The position numbers and the translations under genes are program-made. From NCBI GenBank assembly GCA_036852015.1, contig JAANDG010000075.1, positions 303,061 to 367,060 of the forward strand: DNA of 64,000 nucleotides. The letters run 5' to 3'. Below the pieces are notes generated by a model. The model had not been told where the DNA came from. It was given only the letters and a program-made list of their open reading frames with translations, and searched no databases. This stretch comes from Pelodera strongyloides. Its lineage: Eukaryota > Nematoda > Chromadorea > Rhabditida > Rhabditidae. Of the stretch, positions 1 to 13,600 are shown piece by piece. Within the stretch, counting starts at the first letter, position 1; each line of letters begins with the position of its first letter.

Positions 1-346
1 AGTGGCGCTATATTGTATTTGTGAGTGCTCGTTGCTAAAATAAGTGTGGACCATTTTAGTGTATCGAAGTACTCCTCCTGGTAGTATAGCTCTACATGTA
101 TTTACGAACAGTGCCCTATTTCCAAAGTAATTAGAGGTACAGGTAAACTAGTAATAAAGAATGTGTGAGGCGCACGGAAAGAGTTATACAACATTTTTCC
201 TGTGCAGAAAGATGTCGTATTCGGAATCATTACTGTAAAAATCCCGTTATGCCAACAAACCGAAAGACCACTACCGTAATCACCGTGGGCCATGGCTAAT
301 TTTATTAGCTTTAATTGTACTACAGTAACCAAAAAAAAACAATTAC

Positions 347-1309
347 CTTCACAAAGGCTCTGCACAAATCAGTATCTTCATTCAGGCATTCGTTCTCGAT
401 GTGATTACGAAGAAACTGAAATAAAACCAATAATTATATGACAGAATTCGAGTTCAAAACGATAAAACATTCAATTGTAACTAAAAATACAGAGAACAGA
501 GATACATAAACAAACAAGATGCCCATGTATGGGTACTAGAATTTGACTTGAGATAACGAGATTTGAAAAAAATAACGAGATTTGTAATTCATACACCGTC
601 GCTCATGAAAAATCCGTAAAACTTTTCGCACTTCTCATTCGTACTACCTTCACAGAAAACAATCGCGGACGATTTGCAATGATTCTGAAAAAAGTAACCA
701 TCAGTTATCTTGGAATCAACATATCGTCTTAACCTCTCATCCAGTGTACTGCTCGTTTGAAGGACTATCACTACACTGAATCACATGCGACAGTTTTTGC
801 ATAAGCGATCGCTCAACTAGCAAACATGATGATCGATAATCCAATATATTTCAGTTTAATTGAATAAGATAGCGTCTTGGTCCGAGCTTTCAAACCAACC
901 AGATCCTTCACAGACGTGCAATGCTCATATCTTCTTTTGAAACAAGGCTCATCTGTGTGCCCGGAACAATATTCGTTTAGACTCTGAAACAGTGAGTTCA
1001 GCATCGGTTGTTGATTGAGTTTTGATAAAAATTGAGTTGATAAGGTTTGATGAAAAACATTCTGTGATATCAAGACATCGTAATATACACAAAAAAAATA
1101 GAAACGCTGGAGTAGGGTACAGCACCTAAGCGTGATGATAAGTCTGAGATTTAGTCTGAGCTTAAGCCTAATTCTTATTGTACATCTAAGGCCGCCTAAG
1201 GGATATTTCAGTGTACCTTGCATGGTTGATACTGAGCTTTCTTCTCATCACTGGTTGGGCAATTGTCCGACGTCTTTTGAAGGATGTTCGTATATTTCGG
1301 AAAGGCGAG
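347..1309 (-). CDS. Gene 1 domain 7 (4 exons, 112 aa)
   Basis: Exons are alpha 1217-1309, beta 900-983, gamma1 595-684 and gamma2 347-415, all phase 0. The junction is PCK then SLNEYC (C-x6-C). Beta and gamma1 each have a third cysteine. Alpha is about three-quarters identical to its counterpart at 28901-28993; beta, gamma1 and gamma2 match 28697-28780, 28495-28584 and 28144-28212 with equal lengths. Bases 1-346 should hold the start of the next intron; I could not support an exon there. Confidence 0.82.
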
Positions 1310-1666
1310 CTGAAAGAGTCACAATATCTCCTGATGACACACAAACTTGCATGCAAAGTATGGAATTCCGTTGTCGAACCGCGTGCTATTCCGCTTTGAT
1401 CAGAAGAAACATCGAGAATTTAGGAGCAAAAACCTCAGTCAGCTTAGGACATGCGTCATTCGGCTTGTTCTCCTTAGTGAAGCATACACGATTGTCGACA
1501 AACTGCGCAAGAATTTCCTGAATGAAGATTTCTTTAGAACCGTAGTCAAGTACTTCGATAGGGTGGATTGAAGACACAGAGATAGAGATGGAGAGAGATT
1601 GAAGGAGACGGAGAATGGGACATCACTGAGAGAGCTTGTAGAGAGAGAGACATATATGAAGATATT

Positions 1667-1699
<33 letters not shown>

Positions 1700-4600
1700 A
1701 ATTTTGCAACTGTGAATGTAAAAATAATGTAATTACCTCCTTGTCACCAAGATACTTGAGGAATTCTTCACAAGACGACTCCTTGGCATCTTTTTTGGAA
1801 TCACATTCCTCAATGAGTAATTGACCGGCGGACGACACACCTAAAGCTCAGTTTTCTAGTAATAAAAAATGTAAACTTGGCTTTAAATAGCATGTCACGT
1901 GGCTGTGAAATGTCAGCTTATAAGAGACATTCGAATCCTAGACCTAGACGGCATCCTAGCTACCGTATCACTAACACGTAACCCACGCTGACTATAGTCC
2001 ATTATTTGTTATTAGCTGCAGCATGAAAAAATAATCAAATGAGCAACAAGGCTCACTTTTGTCATCAGCAGCCGTCACTAGTTCGTGCACTTTCAGCAGT
2101 TTTTCGTTTTTCAAAACAGAAGCACATGTTTCGGTAGTTTTGTGCTCTTGACAGAAATTGTGATGGTACTGAAACACAAGTGTCTGAAGGTATGGGTATC
2201 TTGTTTATTTGTATGTTTGCTTTTATGATGTGCGCTACGCGCTAGAATTGAGCCTGGGTGGTAGATTCAGCGTCTAGCTAGACTTCAAAACAATATGTAC
2301 CTTGCATTCCGGTGATGAAACCGCTGCCGTTTCTTTTCCCAAAACACACGTTGATAAGTAAACGACAGGTCCAATTTCACCGCTGATGTAGAGACCCTAG
2401 AACGGAAAATATTCAAGCGCGAATTTACGCAAGAGGCCACTCACGGTTAGCTATTTCTCCGGCATGCACAAAAAAGACAGACCACATGCAGCGGAACCGG
2501 TAAAACAAAAACAAAAAATTCCTCGTGGTGTACCCTTAGAGAAGATAGGACACCCCGCTCTGTGCAACACTCAGGGAATTATACCGCAACAGTAAATCTA
2601 CTATCTCGGATCCATCCAGGTTCTGTTCGAGCTGTCTGAGCATGTGCGAGGTTTCGACTACGGCTGGATTCCGTACCAGGAGGCTGCCAAGTTCGGAGAT
2701 AAGGAGTGGCACCCAGTGCACGTTGCCCACTACAAGGGAGACATCTCCCCTGCCGTCATCACCATCGATGGCAAGCAGATCCTCGGAAAGGTCGACATCA
2801 AGAACGAGAAGGCTTCCGCCGGTATCGCCGGAGCTGAGAAGTCTCTGGTCGGACCCGCTGTACACACTTCGATTGTGCTGTGCCGTAAGCCCAAGCCTGG
2901 ATGCAAGTTCGAGTAGAGTATTTCCCCAAGCAGACTCCGAATGTAAATATTTCTATCCAATGAGGAAAATGAATAAAATTTCACTCATTAAAAAAAAAAA
3001 AAAAAAAAAACATTCTGATTATAATTCATTCTGATTATAATTCACGTAGCGCGCGGCGGTTTTCTGAGGCTCTGCGACACAACCTCGGTCAGTATTATTC
3101 CTTTTGACAATATTGTAACTAATAGTTAGTAAATATCTTTCTTTCATTGTAAGATTTAATGGAGGTGGATAAGGATAAGGGCGTAGACGCTCCTGTTCCA
3201 AGGAGTGCAGCAAAGAGGGATAGAAATAGTGATGGGAGTTCTTCACCTAGGGGGCATTCTCCTAAGCGTAAGGAGGTTGAGCTCAGTGAAATTCTGGGCA
3301 TGGGTGAAGTAGAGCTTGAAGGTATGCTTCAAGTAGGACAGGATGGATTACATCTAGATGCAGGGCAAGCTGGAAAACTGATTGATGCTGTCCAGAAACT
3401 AATTTCTTTGGCTAAGGGGGTTATTAGTGGCACCTCTAGCCTCGTAATGGACAGTGTCAGGGAGGAGCGTAGACTCCGTAGTCTAGTTATTTCAGTTCCC
3501 AATGTTCCCCCTCCTCCTAATCACAACATGGACCTTCCAAAAGAAACTATTGCTCGTAATGAAGTAGCGGAGGAGACAACCCAGACATTGAATCTCAAAG
3601 CAATGATTAAGTTCTTAGGTATTACAGAAGCTCCCTGTGCCCTATACAAAATGAATGCTTTTTTGTGGAAGCTTGAAATGCCTTCTCGTGCTTCCCGTTC
3701 CAAAATTCTCAGTAGAAAACACCGGCTCAAAGATACAAAGTGGGGTAGGGTATTCATCAGGGAGAGTATGACTTTCGAACAGAGGCAACGTTTGAATGAA
3801 ATGCGTACTCAGCGGGATTATCTTAACAGTATGGGAGGCCAGCAAAGGTGGCAGCTTCGGGATGATAAGTTGGTGTGGGCGTCGGAAAATGGTGTGGACA
3901 GGACCAAATTGGCGTTTGAGACTTGCATTCCTCCTGGTTGGGTAAATCCACGGCACACTAATAGACCTCGGTCGGGTCCTCCCCCAAACAATTTCACTCC
4001 TAATAGTTTCGCGGGTTCTGTTGGTTCTAACCGGCAGGTGGGAAACTAAGAGGGCAAATTAAGGAACATGAGACGATTTTAGTATCTTTTATAAATATTC
4101 GTAGTCTCATGAAAAATCTTAATAATGTACACCATTTTTTATCTGCTAAACATCCTGATATTTTAATTCTGTTTGAATCTTGGTTAAATAAAGATATAAA
4201 AGATTGCACTATTTTGCGTACTGGGAATTACAAATTATTGCGTTTTGATAGACAGTCTAAAAAAGGTGGTGGTATTTGTCTCTATGTAAATTCATGTTTT
4301 TTATGCAAAGAACAAAAACACATGGGAAATGCAAATTTTGAACTGTGCTGCGTAGATATTGAAGATTTAGTTAATTTTCGTAAAATACGTTTATTGTTGT
4401 ATATAGACTTCCGGGTTGTACTGCTTTAGCTGATACTTCATTGTATGATGAAATTATCAATTTATCTACTTCGGGAATTGATGTTATTCTTCTTGGCGAC
4501 TTTAATATTCATTTTGATTTTACAAACCCAAGTCCTACATTAGCTAAGGAAAGGGAATTCGGTGATTTCATAAACTCCCTGGGATGGTCTTTTTATGTAA

Positions 4601-7600
4601 CAGAACCAACTCGTGATAGACGAATTATTGATCATTTATTTTGCAGTTCATCTAACCTAATAAAAAATTGTTCGGTCGAACCGCCATTGGGCTCTTCAGA
4701 TCATAATCTAATAACCTTTCAAATAAATATGACTATAGAATATATTAATATGCAAACACCTTTTCTTGATTTCAAGAGTGCTAATTGGCCTCGAATAAAG
4801 TCTATGCTCTCAATTGACTGGGTTACTTATTTTGGGACATACAATACTGTTGACGACTTGGAAGAACGCTTTTCTAGTTATATACGTTCGTTGATTAGGG
4901 ATTATGTTCCACTGAAGTACAATCAATTGCCATTGACACGTTTTCCAAAACAAAACAACGCTTGTTTAACTTGAACAAAAACTTGAAATCGGTGCACATT
5001 AGTGATTTGATAAAGGGAATAAACGCTCAACTTAGCAAATCGTTGGAGAGGTTTTATGCCTATAAGGAAAATAAAGTTTTTGAGAACAAATTTGGGAAGA
5101 AATTTTATACATACGTAAATTCTCGTATTAAAGGTAAATCATCAATTGGTGTAATTCACAAACCACTCAATGACCAATGTGTTTATGATAGCTATGAAAA
5201 GGCAAACCTCTTAGGAAATCAGTTTGAGTCTGTATTCACGCGTGACAATGGCACTTTCCCAATGATGTATTCTAGATCAGATATCCATACTAATGCTTCA
5301 CTACCGGTTATTTTTCCTCAAGACGTGTGTAAATCACTTGGTAAACTAAAAAATTCGTTCTCTTTGACATCAGACGGGATTCCTCAGTTTTTCTTGAAAT
5401 TTTGTAAAGGTGAATTATCAGAACCATTGTCTTTTATTTATAATATCTCTATAGAAACGGGTAGAATGCCTAACATTTGGAGAAAATCTATCGTAACTCC
5501 TGTTCCTAAGGTTCCGAAGCCTAAATATCCAGTACACTTCAGACCTATATGTATTAACAGTGCTGTTTGCAAGACTATGGAAATGATAGTAAAACATCAA
5601 TTGTACAAATATATTGAACGGTTAAATTGTATGCCAGCAGAACAATATGGGTTTATAAGGGGGAAATCTGTAGACCTACAGATGCTTGATGTACAGAAAC
5701 AATGGCTCTATTCTTATGAAAAAGGCGAATGCGTAGATGTTATATACTTAGACATTGCAAAAGCCTTTGATAAGGTGGTTCACTCCAAATTGCTCTTCAA
5801 ACTTCAAATGCTGGGCTTTCCTCTTCAGTTAATTCACTGGTTGTCTGATTTCTTAGCGCGTAGAACATTTCAAGTAAAAGTAAATGACTGTTTGTCTGAT
5901 GAATTTAATGCTACATCTGGTGTGCCTCAAGGCTCTGTACTTGGTCCTATATTGTTTCTTTTGTATATATGTGATCTTCCCAATGTCATTCGAACTTCTC
6001 CTAACATACACATACGATGTTTTGCTGATGATTGTAAAATCTACTGTAGTTATCAACCACATGAAGCTTTGAGTGCCAATCTCTCGTTAGAAAAGTCGCT
6101 AGATACGTTGTCGAAGTACTGTATCGATTGGCAAATTGAGTTGGCTAGTGAAAAATGTAAGGTTCTATATATGGGAAAGAAAAACTGTAAGTATAAGTAT
6201 AGTGTGAATGGAACTCAATTGGGAGTGGTTTCTTCTATGAGAGATTTGGGAATTCAGATACAAGATAATTGGCATTTTGTTGACCACATTTCTAATATAT
6301 GTACGAAAAGTATGGGTGTTTGGTATGCTCTTACTAAGAGCATTAAGCAGCGAAATCCTCTGATTCTCGTAAAATCGTATAAAACTTGGGTCCGTCCTCT
6401 GTTAGAGTTTGCAAGCGTTGTCTGGAATCCGTATCTCAAAAAAGATAAACTACGTGTCGAAAAAGTGCAATCAAGAATCACTCGCATGATCTTTCAAAAA
6501 TGTTACCCAAAATGCACCCTGATCCCATCTTACTCAGACCGATTACGTAAGTTTAACCTGCTTTCATTGCAACAAAGAAGAATCCAACACGACCTTATAT
6601 TCACATTCAAACTTTTGAAAGGCGAACTAGCCAACTCCTTCAGTAAATATTACGTAATCGTAATGAAGCCTACTCGAGGACGATTATCGTCGTTTGAATA
6701 TCATGTTCCTTTGGCAAAGCGTAACCCGTTTTATCACAGTTTCTTTCTGCGTACGGCCAGATGGCTAAACAAAATGCCAGAACAATTGCTAAAGGCACAT
6801 GATTCTAAAACATTTAAAAGGCTATTGAAATCGTCAGACATCACTCAAATTCTAAATAGTTTCGAAGAAAATGATATCACAGTCGGGTTTAGGGAATATA
6901 CCTATATTCCAAGAACGAATTAATCATCACATTCATTTAGAAATCTTCTAAAAACGGCCATTAGAGTTTGCAGCTACATCTACATCATGGAAAAGTCACG
7001 AAGAAACCTAAATATCATATTACTTTCACCTCTGTTATTTGTTTCGTATCTATTTTCAACTGTTATCTACATCGAATCGTATTTGTTATGTTTATCTGCG
7101 TTCTAAAAGAATTATATCAGAATCAAACATGTGCAAACATGTATGTATGGAACCAACCTCAGTGAACAACTCATGAAGCAAACTTGTATTTAATCATTTT
7201 ACCGGTATCCTTGAGTAGCACGCCTGTGGCTTATCCACAAAAACTACCATGTGCGGTATATGAATTTTCGTGCATAGCGCATTCGAATTACTGCGGGTGG
7301 AGGTATATTACGGATGCTAGAATTTGAGAAAGGTGGCTAGGTTAGAAACTATTCTTAGGCATGCCGTAGTATATAGATTTATCTTATAATTCACTATTGT
7401 GTGTGTTATGTTATTGTTTTATTTCCTGAGGTAATGCACGAAAATTCAAAAAATCAACTATGGCGAAACACTCAATCTTATTGGTAATTGATTTGTTGCA
7501 AGGTGTTACTCTTTTCTTATAAACGAACCTCAAGCTAATCGTTACATGCGGCTTAATTTGCCAACCTTCTCATCATCATTTATATGATGCACACTTATAT

Positions 7601-10600
7601 ATTTTATATAATGTGTCAATAAATTATTATTATTATTATCTTTTTTTCGAAAACCTAGTTGCCAGTTTACCGAAAAAGGAGGTTAAAACATCGTAGAGTT
7701 AATAAAGGTTCACCTTGAATAGGGCATTGCATGCTTGTACCGGATCCGTGTTGAGTTGTTCATCGTCACAAATCTTTACCATTGCGGTCACTACGTACTC
7801 CTGCAGTATGAACAAAGCATTTGATTTGGTGAACGTTATTTAGCCTACTGTCACTGTATTCACTCTAGTCGTGCCGTGGCTGTATGCCCGTATGTTGGGA
7901 GTATGCCCCCGTAGAATGTTGGGAGTGTGCTCCCATGGAATGTTGGGAGTATGCTCCCATAGAATGTTGGGAGTATGCTCCCATGGACTAAGAGGTGAGA
8001 GAAGTTTACATGGACACAAATTCTCGCGGCCGGGATCGCTCCCACTACGTGAATACAGCAACTGACGATAACAAGCCAAGTTTTTCTCTGAAGTTCTCCT
8101 ATGTTCAAATCAACTTTACATCGACTTACAGTAAACAACTAGCGTATATACTTTCCTCAAGCATATATACTTTCCTCGGAAGCTTCTCTGAGGATAGTTG
8201 GAGCTTGTGTCAATATCTTTGGGTTTTTAGCCATGATAAACAAACAATTCCAACCAACAAACCTTTGAATTATCGAGAATTTTGTTGATATATTTCGCGC
8301 ATGATTCTTCTTTTTCGCCTTCCTCATCGCACATAATCTTAGTATGGAAATTGAGGGATTCGAGAATTGTCTTATTTGTCAAATCAGTAAGAGCTGAATC
8401 CGACAGCATGAAGAGGCGTTCGATCCTACCACATGCAGTCATCTTTTCAGGGAGTGACTTGGATTTCTCGCGGGCAATTCGCTGATTATTGGAGCACAAA
8501 GTGCCGAACAGCTGAAAAGTGTGAACCGGTTCAATTACCCAAGTTTGAGGTACATTTCTGATTCTGTTGGGCTGTTTTGACACCAATAAACCATCATGCT
8601 TTGGTGTTTGATTAATTTTTATCGGAGAGGCGACATACTGTTTACGGAGAGTGTGTTTTCTCATGCTGGATAACGTACTACGTGTAAGAGGTCTTAGGCA
8701 GACTCCGGACTATACGCTCATGACTTAGATTTAGCAGTAAACGCGCGTAAGCCTCACCTGACAGGATGATGTTGCTGAAGCCAGCGTCTCCACGCAATTT
8801 GTCTCGAAAAATTTATTCGTTTTCGAATTCTCCGTCCATTTTGCGGCGATCTGAAAACGATTAAATGGTCGTTACCTTTCTTATTTAAAAAAGTTTATCA
8901 ACTTCACTGACGGACTACGAATTACCATCCTTTTGCCCTCCGCAGCAGTTTACAGCCTCGTCCAACCCTGTCGATGCATACACGTGAAACTACTTACGTT
9001 ATGTGCAATAATGCATCCGGCATGATTTGCGCCTGTCCCAAAACTACAGATTTCTTGATATTTGGCGGCCAATTCTTTGTCCTCGAGTTTTTTGAGAGGC
9101 TAAAAAGAGTAGGTTACAGAAAATATTAGAAGCTCCGCAAAAAAAGTATTAATTAAATAAATAAATAGTTTACGCTTCCAGAACGTGAACCTTTATCCAA
9201 GGGTATAAATGCAGTGTCAAAGTTTGCTTATGACGTGTTCCGTAGAGGTCCTGAGCAGTAGGCGACGAGTTCCAGGTGACAAATTGCTCGACGCCTTCGG
9301 GCTAGGGCCAGGATGGATCGCCCATGATTCCTTCGCCGGGTGGTGGTTTCAAAGATGTCACGGGCCTATTGTTGTTTTTGGAACTCCATCATCTTACAAT
9401 TTTCAATTACAAACTTGCTGTGCTAGCAAATTTGAACTGCTAGGCAGCTTGAGTGCACCTGCCAACAGTCTAAGGAACAAAAGGAGATCCGAAGTCTAAG
9501 CTGAACCTGTAAGCATGAGTTAGTATTGCGTCTTTTCCTAACCTCAATTATCCTCCGCGCCATCATTGCACAATCCGGACCGAGTTTCTCAGTGTTATAC
9601 ATTCCAGTTTCTTCATCAAACTCAATTTGCTGTGTGCATTGCTTGTCCAGTGCCTGCACTATGTCCTTATCGGACATTTCGCTGAGCGCCGCATTTTTAT
9701 CGAAACCTAAAAATTTTTTGGTGTGTTTATCAAACCGAACTACTGTAACTGATCATGTTCTATCTGCCTCGGCGCGCTCCTATGTGAATTTGACATGCGT
9801 TCCAGAGCACAACACCCTTTAAAATTTAGTTGCTTGGTAATCAGTGTTACCTTGCTTAACTCGTTGGCACGCTGCATTCTCAGCAAGGGGATGACTTTCG
9901 GCGGAGTAGATATCGCAGGCTTTCTTCAGCATCTAAACAAGTTAACTTGCGAGCCCCAATAATCAATTGGGCCTTTCTAGATTTTTCATTATAAAACATC
10001 CGAATTCCGAAAAGCGTATAGCCACAATACACCAACATTAAACTAATTGGTTACTGCAAATCACCATTTGTTGGAAAGATATAAGTAAATAAATTCAAGG
10101 AATAAAACATGAATATACCATACATTATATGGTAACGGCCCTTGGGATACGGTTTCTCGCGTACCCTATGTAGTGGCCTGCTGTGCGGCCATAGTACATA
10201 ACAACATAACTAAGGGTGCAAGACAATAACTTTACATGATTTTACGATCATGAGAAGCTCTGAAGCCACTACCTGACATGAACTGTCTTCGCCAAAAGCT
10301 CTTTCCTCTGTCACCATGCAATAGTCCATAAAGTATTCATAGCCAATAGAGCCTTCCTCTGTTTCGGAATATTTCTCGCTTGGTTGGAAGAAGTGCTAAA
10401 ACAGCGTATATAATGTGTGTTTATATTGGGACAATACTAATGGTTTACTACATTTACGCTCAATTAAAATATGTAACAACAAAACATTTAGAACCTTTTC
10501 AGTACACACCCGCATAGGGTTCAACAAAATACAGAAAATTTATAAATAAAGGGTATTTAGGTATTTTAGTGGCTGCGCTTAGAAAAACAAAACATACCAA

Positions 10601-13600
10601 TCCAATTCTCATACAGTAGTGCTTATAGTTGGGTGAATATTTGCTAGAGCATAGTGCACTTTCCTTCAACAAATTGTCGAGCTTGTCCTGAGTGAATAAA
10701 CGCGAAATTGCAAAAATAAGGTAGGTTTTTTTTTTTTTTCACTGCACAGTTTGGCCATATTCCCGTTCTAATTCTGTTTATATAAATATCGTATACTAGC
10801 AACAAACTCACCAAAGTAAGCAGATTGACAGTTAGCATGCACTGAGTTTCCATGCGTGGGTTCGAACCACTCTCGTCTCCACACTCAACAGCAATGGCAG
10901 TTTCGATCACTTGAAAATGCACTTTTAGCTACGGCGTAAACTTCTCCGCGAAAAATTACGTTTGCGCTGCGCACCTCGCTTTGGGGTACCCATGTACCAC
11001 ATGAAATAACGCGAAATGGGAATGGTTTATTGCTAACCAAACGGTGACCGCTACGCGCTAACTACACTTTCATTTCAAGATATACATGATTAGTTTAGAT
11101 CACGCGACTTTACCAACCGAACTAAGTGCTCAGTAAGATTGCCCTAGACCAGACGTCATTTCAGGATTGAGAACGGATGCCGTCTCTCTATCCAACGAGA
11201 AAGTCGACGTGCAAGCGGCGTGGTTGCACGCCATTCCCATTCCGCGTGCATTTTTGCACGCTACCACCTTGCCAGATCCACGTTGCACGCCGTTGTAACG
11301 CGGCTTGCACGCCCAGTTTCGTCAGTGTATAGAGCAGGAAAAACTCGACATCGAGCCATCTTACTTAGTGGCATTCCTTTGAACAAAAAAAAATACACAA
11401 TGATTATTGAATCCCTTACGCCCTTACCTTCCGTTGTCGCGTCTTTGAATTTCTCCTCGTTATTGAGAAAACGGTTTCGAAAATTAATTTCGGAACAGGC
11501 AGCTGATGGTTCTTGATCGCACATCTTGATGTATTGCTGAAATAAGACTATAAGGCTACTTTGTTTTTCCTAGAACATAATTAAACTATTAGGCTTAGGC
11601 TTAGGAACACTCCGGCAGTGCATATTCTGCGTATCAATCAATTTAAGATGTCGGGGTCACTTCGAAGATACTATACTTTTATTGCATTGACTCGCTGTAT
11701 GATATCGCTGAAGTGATCACGACCACAAGCGAAATACAGGCCGGTTTTTGAAACACATCAAGTAGACCAGCATTCTTATGCAAATGCCCATAAATTAGAA
11801 TAAGAAATCGAGCTAAATCGAGTAAATCAGCATAAACACGTAAGAATTCAGTTGTCCACGATGTGCATCAAAAACCGGCCGGTATTTCGCTTTAAAGGAC
11901 ATTCAAATACACACCTGACATTTTTCTTCTTTCCATGATTCCATTACGTCGGAAGTAGTAACAGTGCACCCAGAATACCAAGAACATTCGTCAACTTTTC
12001 TCCGTTTCCTAGTCTCACTGGCCTCACAAGTTGCATTGAACATGGCACTCAATTTGTCTTTCTTTGCCAGTTCCTAAAATTTTAAACTGCTAGCTGATAA
12101 CTGTACTGATGCCTACCTAAACTCTCGACATCGATTGTTATCGCTAAAGAACTATACCCGTAAGCGAAAGAAAATCAATAGTTCTTGTCTTGGTAGTTGT
12201 TACAATCTCTGCACACCCTTGGTCCTTGGTGGTAACATATTCCCTCAAACGGTACTACTTACAGGTGTATAACATAATCGCGGTTTATTTGTGGGCAAGT
12301 TAGTTCATTTACCGGGAACAAGTGCTCGCAGAATTTCTTGGTAGTTGATTCCGGGCAGACCTTGGAGAACACATCACTGAGCACTTGTGTATTCTAAGAT
12401 ACAGTATTACTGTATTTTTCATGATAATTTGATAACAGCTAATCAAAGTTAGTTTAAAGTGATCCATACCTCCGAAGCAATGCGCTACAATTTTTTTAAA
12501 GGGACGGGCCCATCAAAATAAACCCTATAGTTTGCATGTTTTTATAATTTGTATAAAGGGGGTTTATTATAATATATGTACACTAAGTTACGGCTAGACT
12601 TTATCCCGCTGAAATTTTTCGGTGTCGATAAACTCAAAAGTATACCGTAGAAGACCAACAATTGCACCCTTATTTCCTTACCGCGTCTCCCGAGGATACC
12701 TCACTCTGATTGGGACCCGGGAGACTATCTGTCCATATAGCCACATTCCCCCGGGACACGCGACAAGAAAATAGGGTGCAATTGTTGGTCTTCTACGGTA
12801 TACTTTTGAGTTTATCGACACCGAAAAATTTCATCGGGATAAAGTCTAGCCGTAACTTAGTGTACATATATTATAATAAACCCCCTTTATACAAATTATA
12901 AAAACATGCAAACTATAGGTTTATTTTGATGGGCCCGTCCCTTTAAGCAAAGCTTTTTTTAAGCTGTTTTTTACGTAGAGCTTATTGAAGCACGATTATT
13001 TACCTCATAATCTGCAAACTTTAGTATAATCTCATTGCAAATTTCGTCCTTCATGACTTCGTCCGCGCAAGTTTCTTTCACTTTATTTTCGAGTGCTGAA
13101 ATGAAACTTATATAAATTAGGCGTGAGGTCAGAGCAGGGAAAAGATTGCTAAATGCGAGGTTTCACAACTTCCCAAACAAAGACGTTTTCGAATTTTCGA
13201 CTATGGGCACATGTGTTCGGTCTTTATCAGACTAGTCTATCAGCTCACACGTAAAGAAATAAACAACTTCATGGCTGAGTAAGATGGTCCCTTTTCTTAT
13301 GTCACTGATGCAAAACAAAAATTAGTCGTGGTTACTGACCATTGACATCTCCTTTCTTGAGAATGTTTGAAATCATATTCAGTATTTTGTCCTTTTCTGT
13401 GCCCAATCTTTTAGCGTATGTCTGACAATTGTTTTCGGCACGATCTTTACAAGGCTCGACGAGTTTCTGAAAAATTGCACCGTATATTTTCGTGTTGTTT
13501 TCTCTAGTCACCTCCCTGGCTGGTTAGAGTATATTGTAAAAAAGCACAAACCTCGCAACCGTCCTGAACCGTTAAATTTGCACTAGGACAAAATTTTGCA

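Larger units (their letters stand above)
3045..7639 (+). mobile_element. CR1/jockey-superfamily non-LTR retrotransposon
   Basis: A near-complete element lies in the largest intron of gene 1, opposite in orientation to the host gene. It has a 5' leader (approximate start, just after the retrocopy tail), ORF1, an apurinic-like endonuclease, a reverse transcriptase, a 3' UTR of about 700 bases and a terminal (TTA)n run after AATAAA near 7620. Two frameshifts break ORF2, so it is not autonomous as it stands. The exact 5' end and any target duplication could not be fixed. Confidence 0.82.

Noticed and set aside
4109..4974. Two separate small genes
   Set aside because: They are the two frames of one endonuclease domain interrupted by a frameshift, directly upstream of the reverse transcriptase.
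7892..7987. CRISPR-like short repeats (also 58360-58499)
   Set aside because: The units are directly adjacent with no unique spacers; the genome context is eukaryotic.
12710..12901. Open frame in the gene 1 intron
   Set aside because: It is read out of one arm of a palindromic TTAA element.
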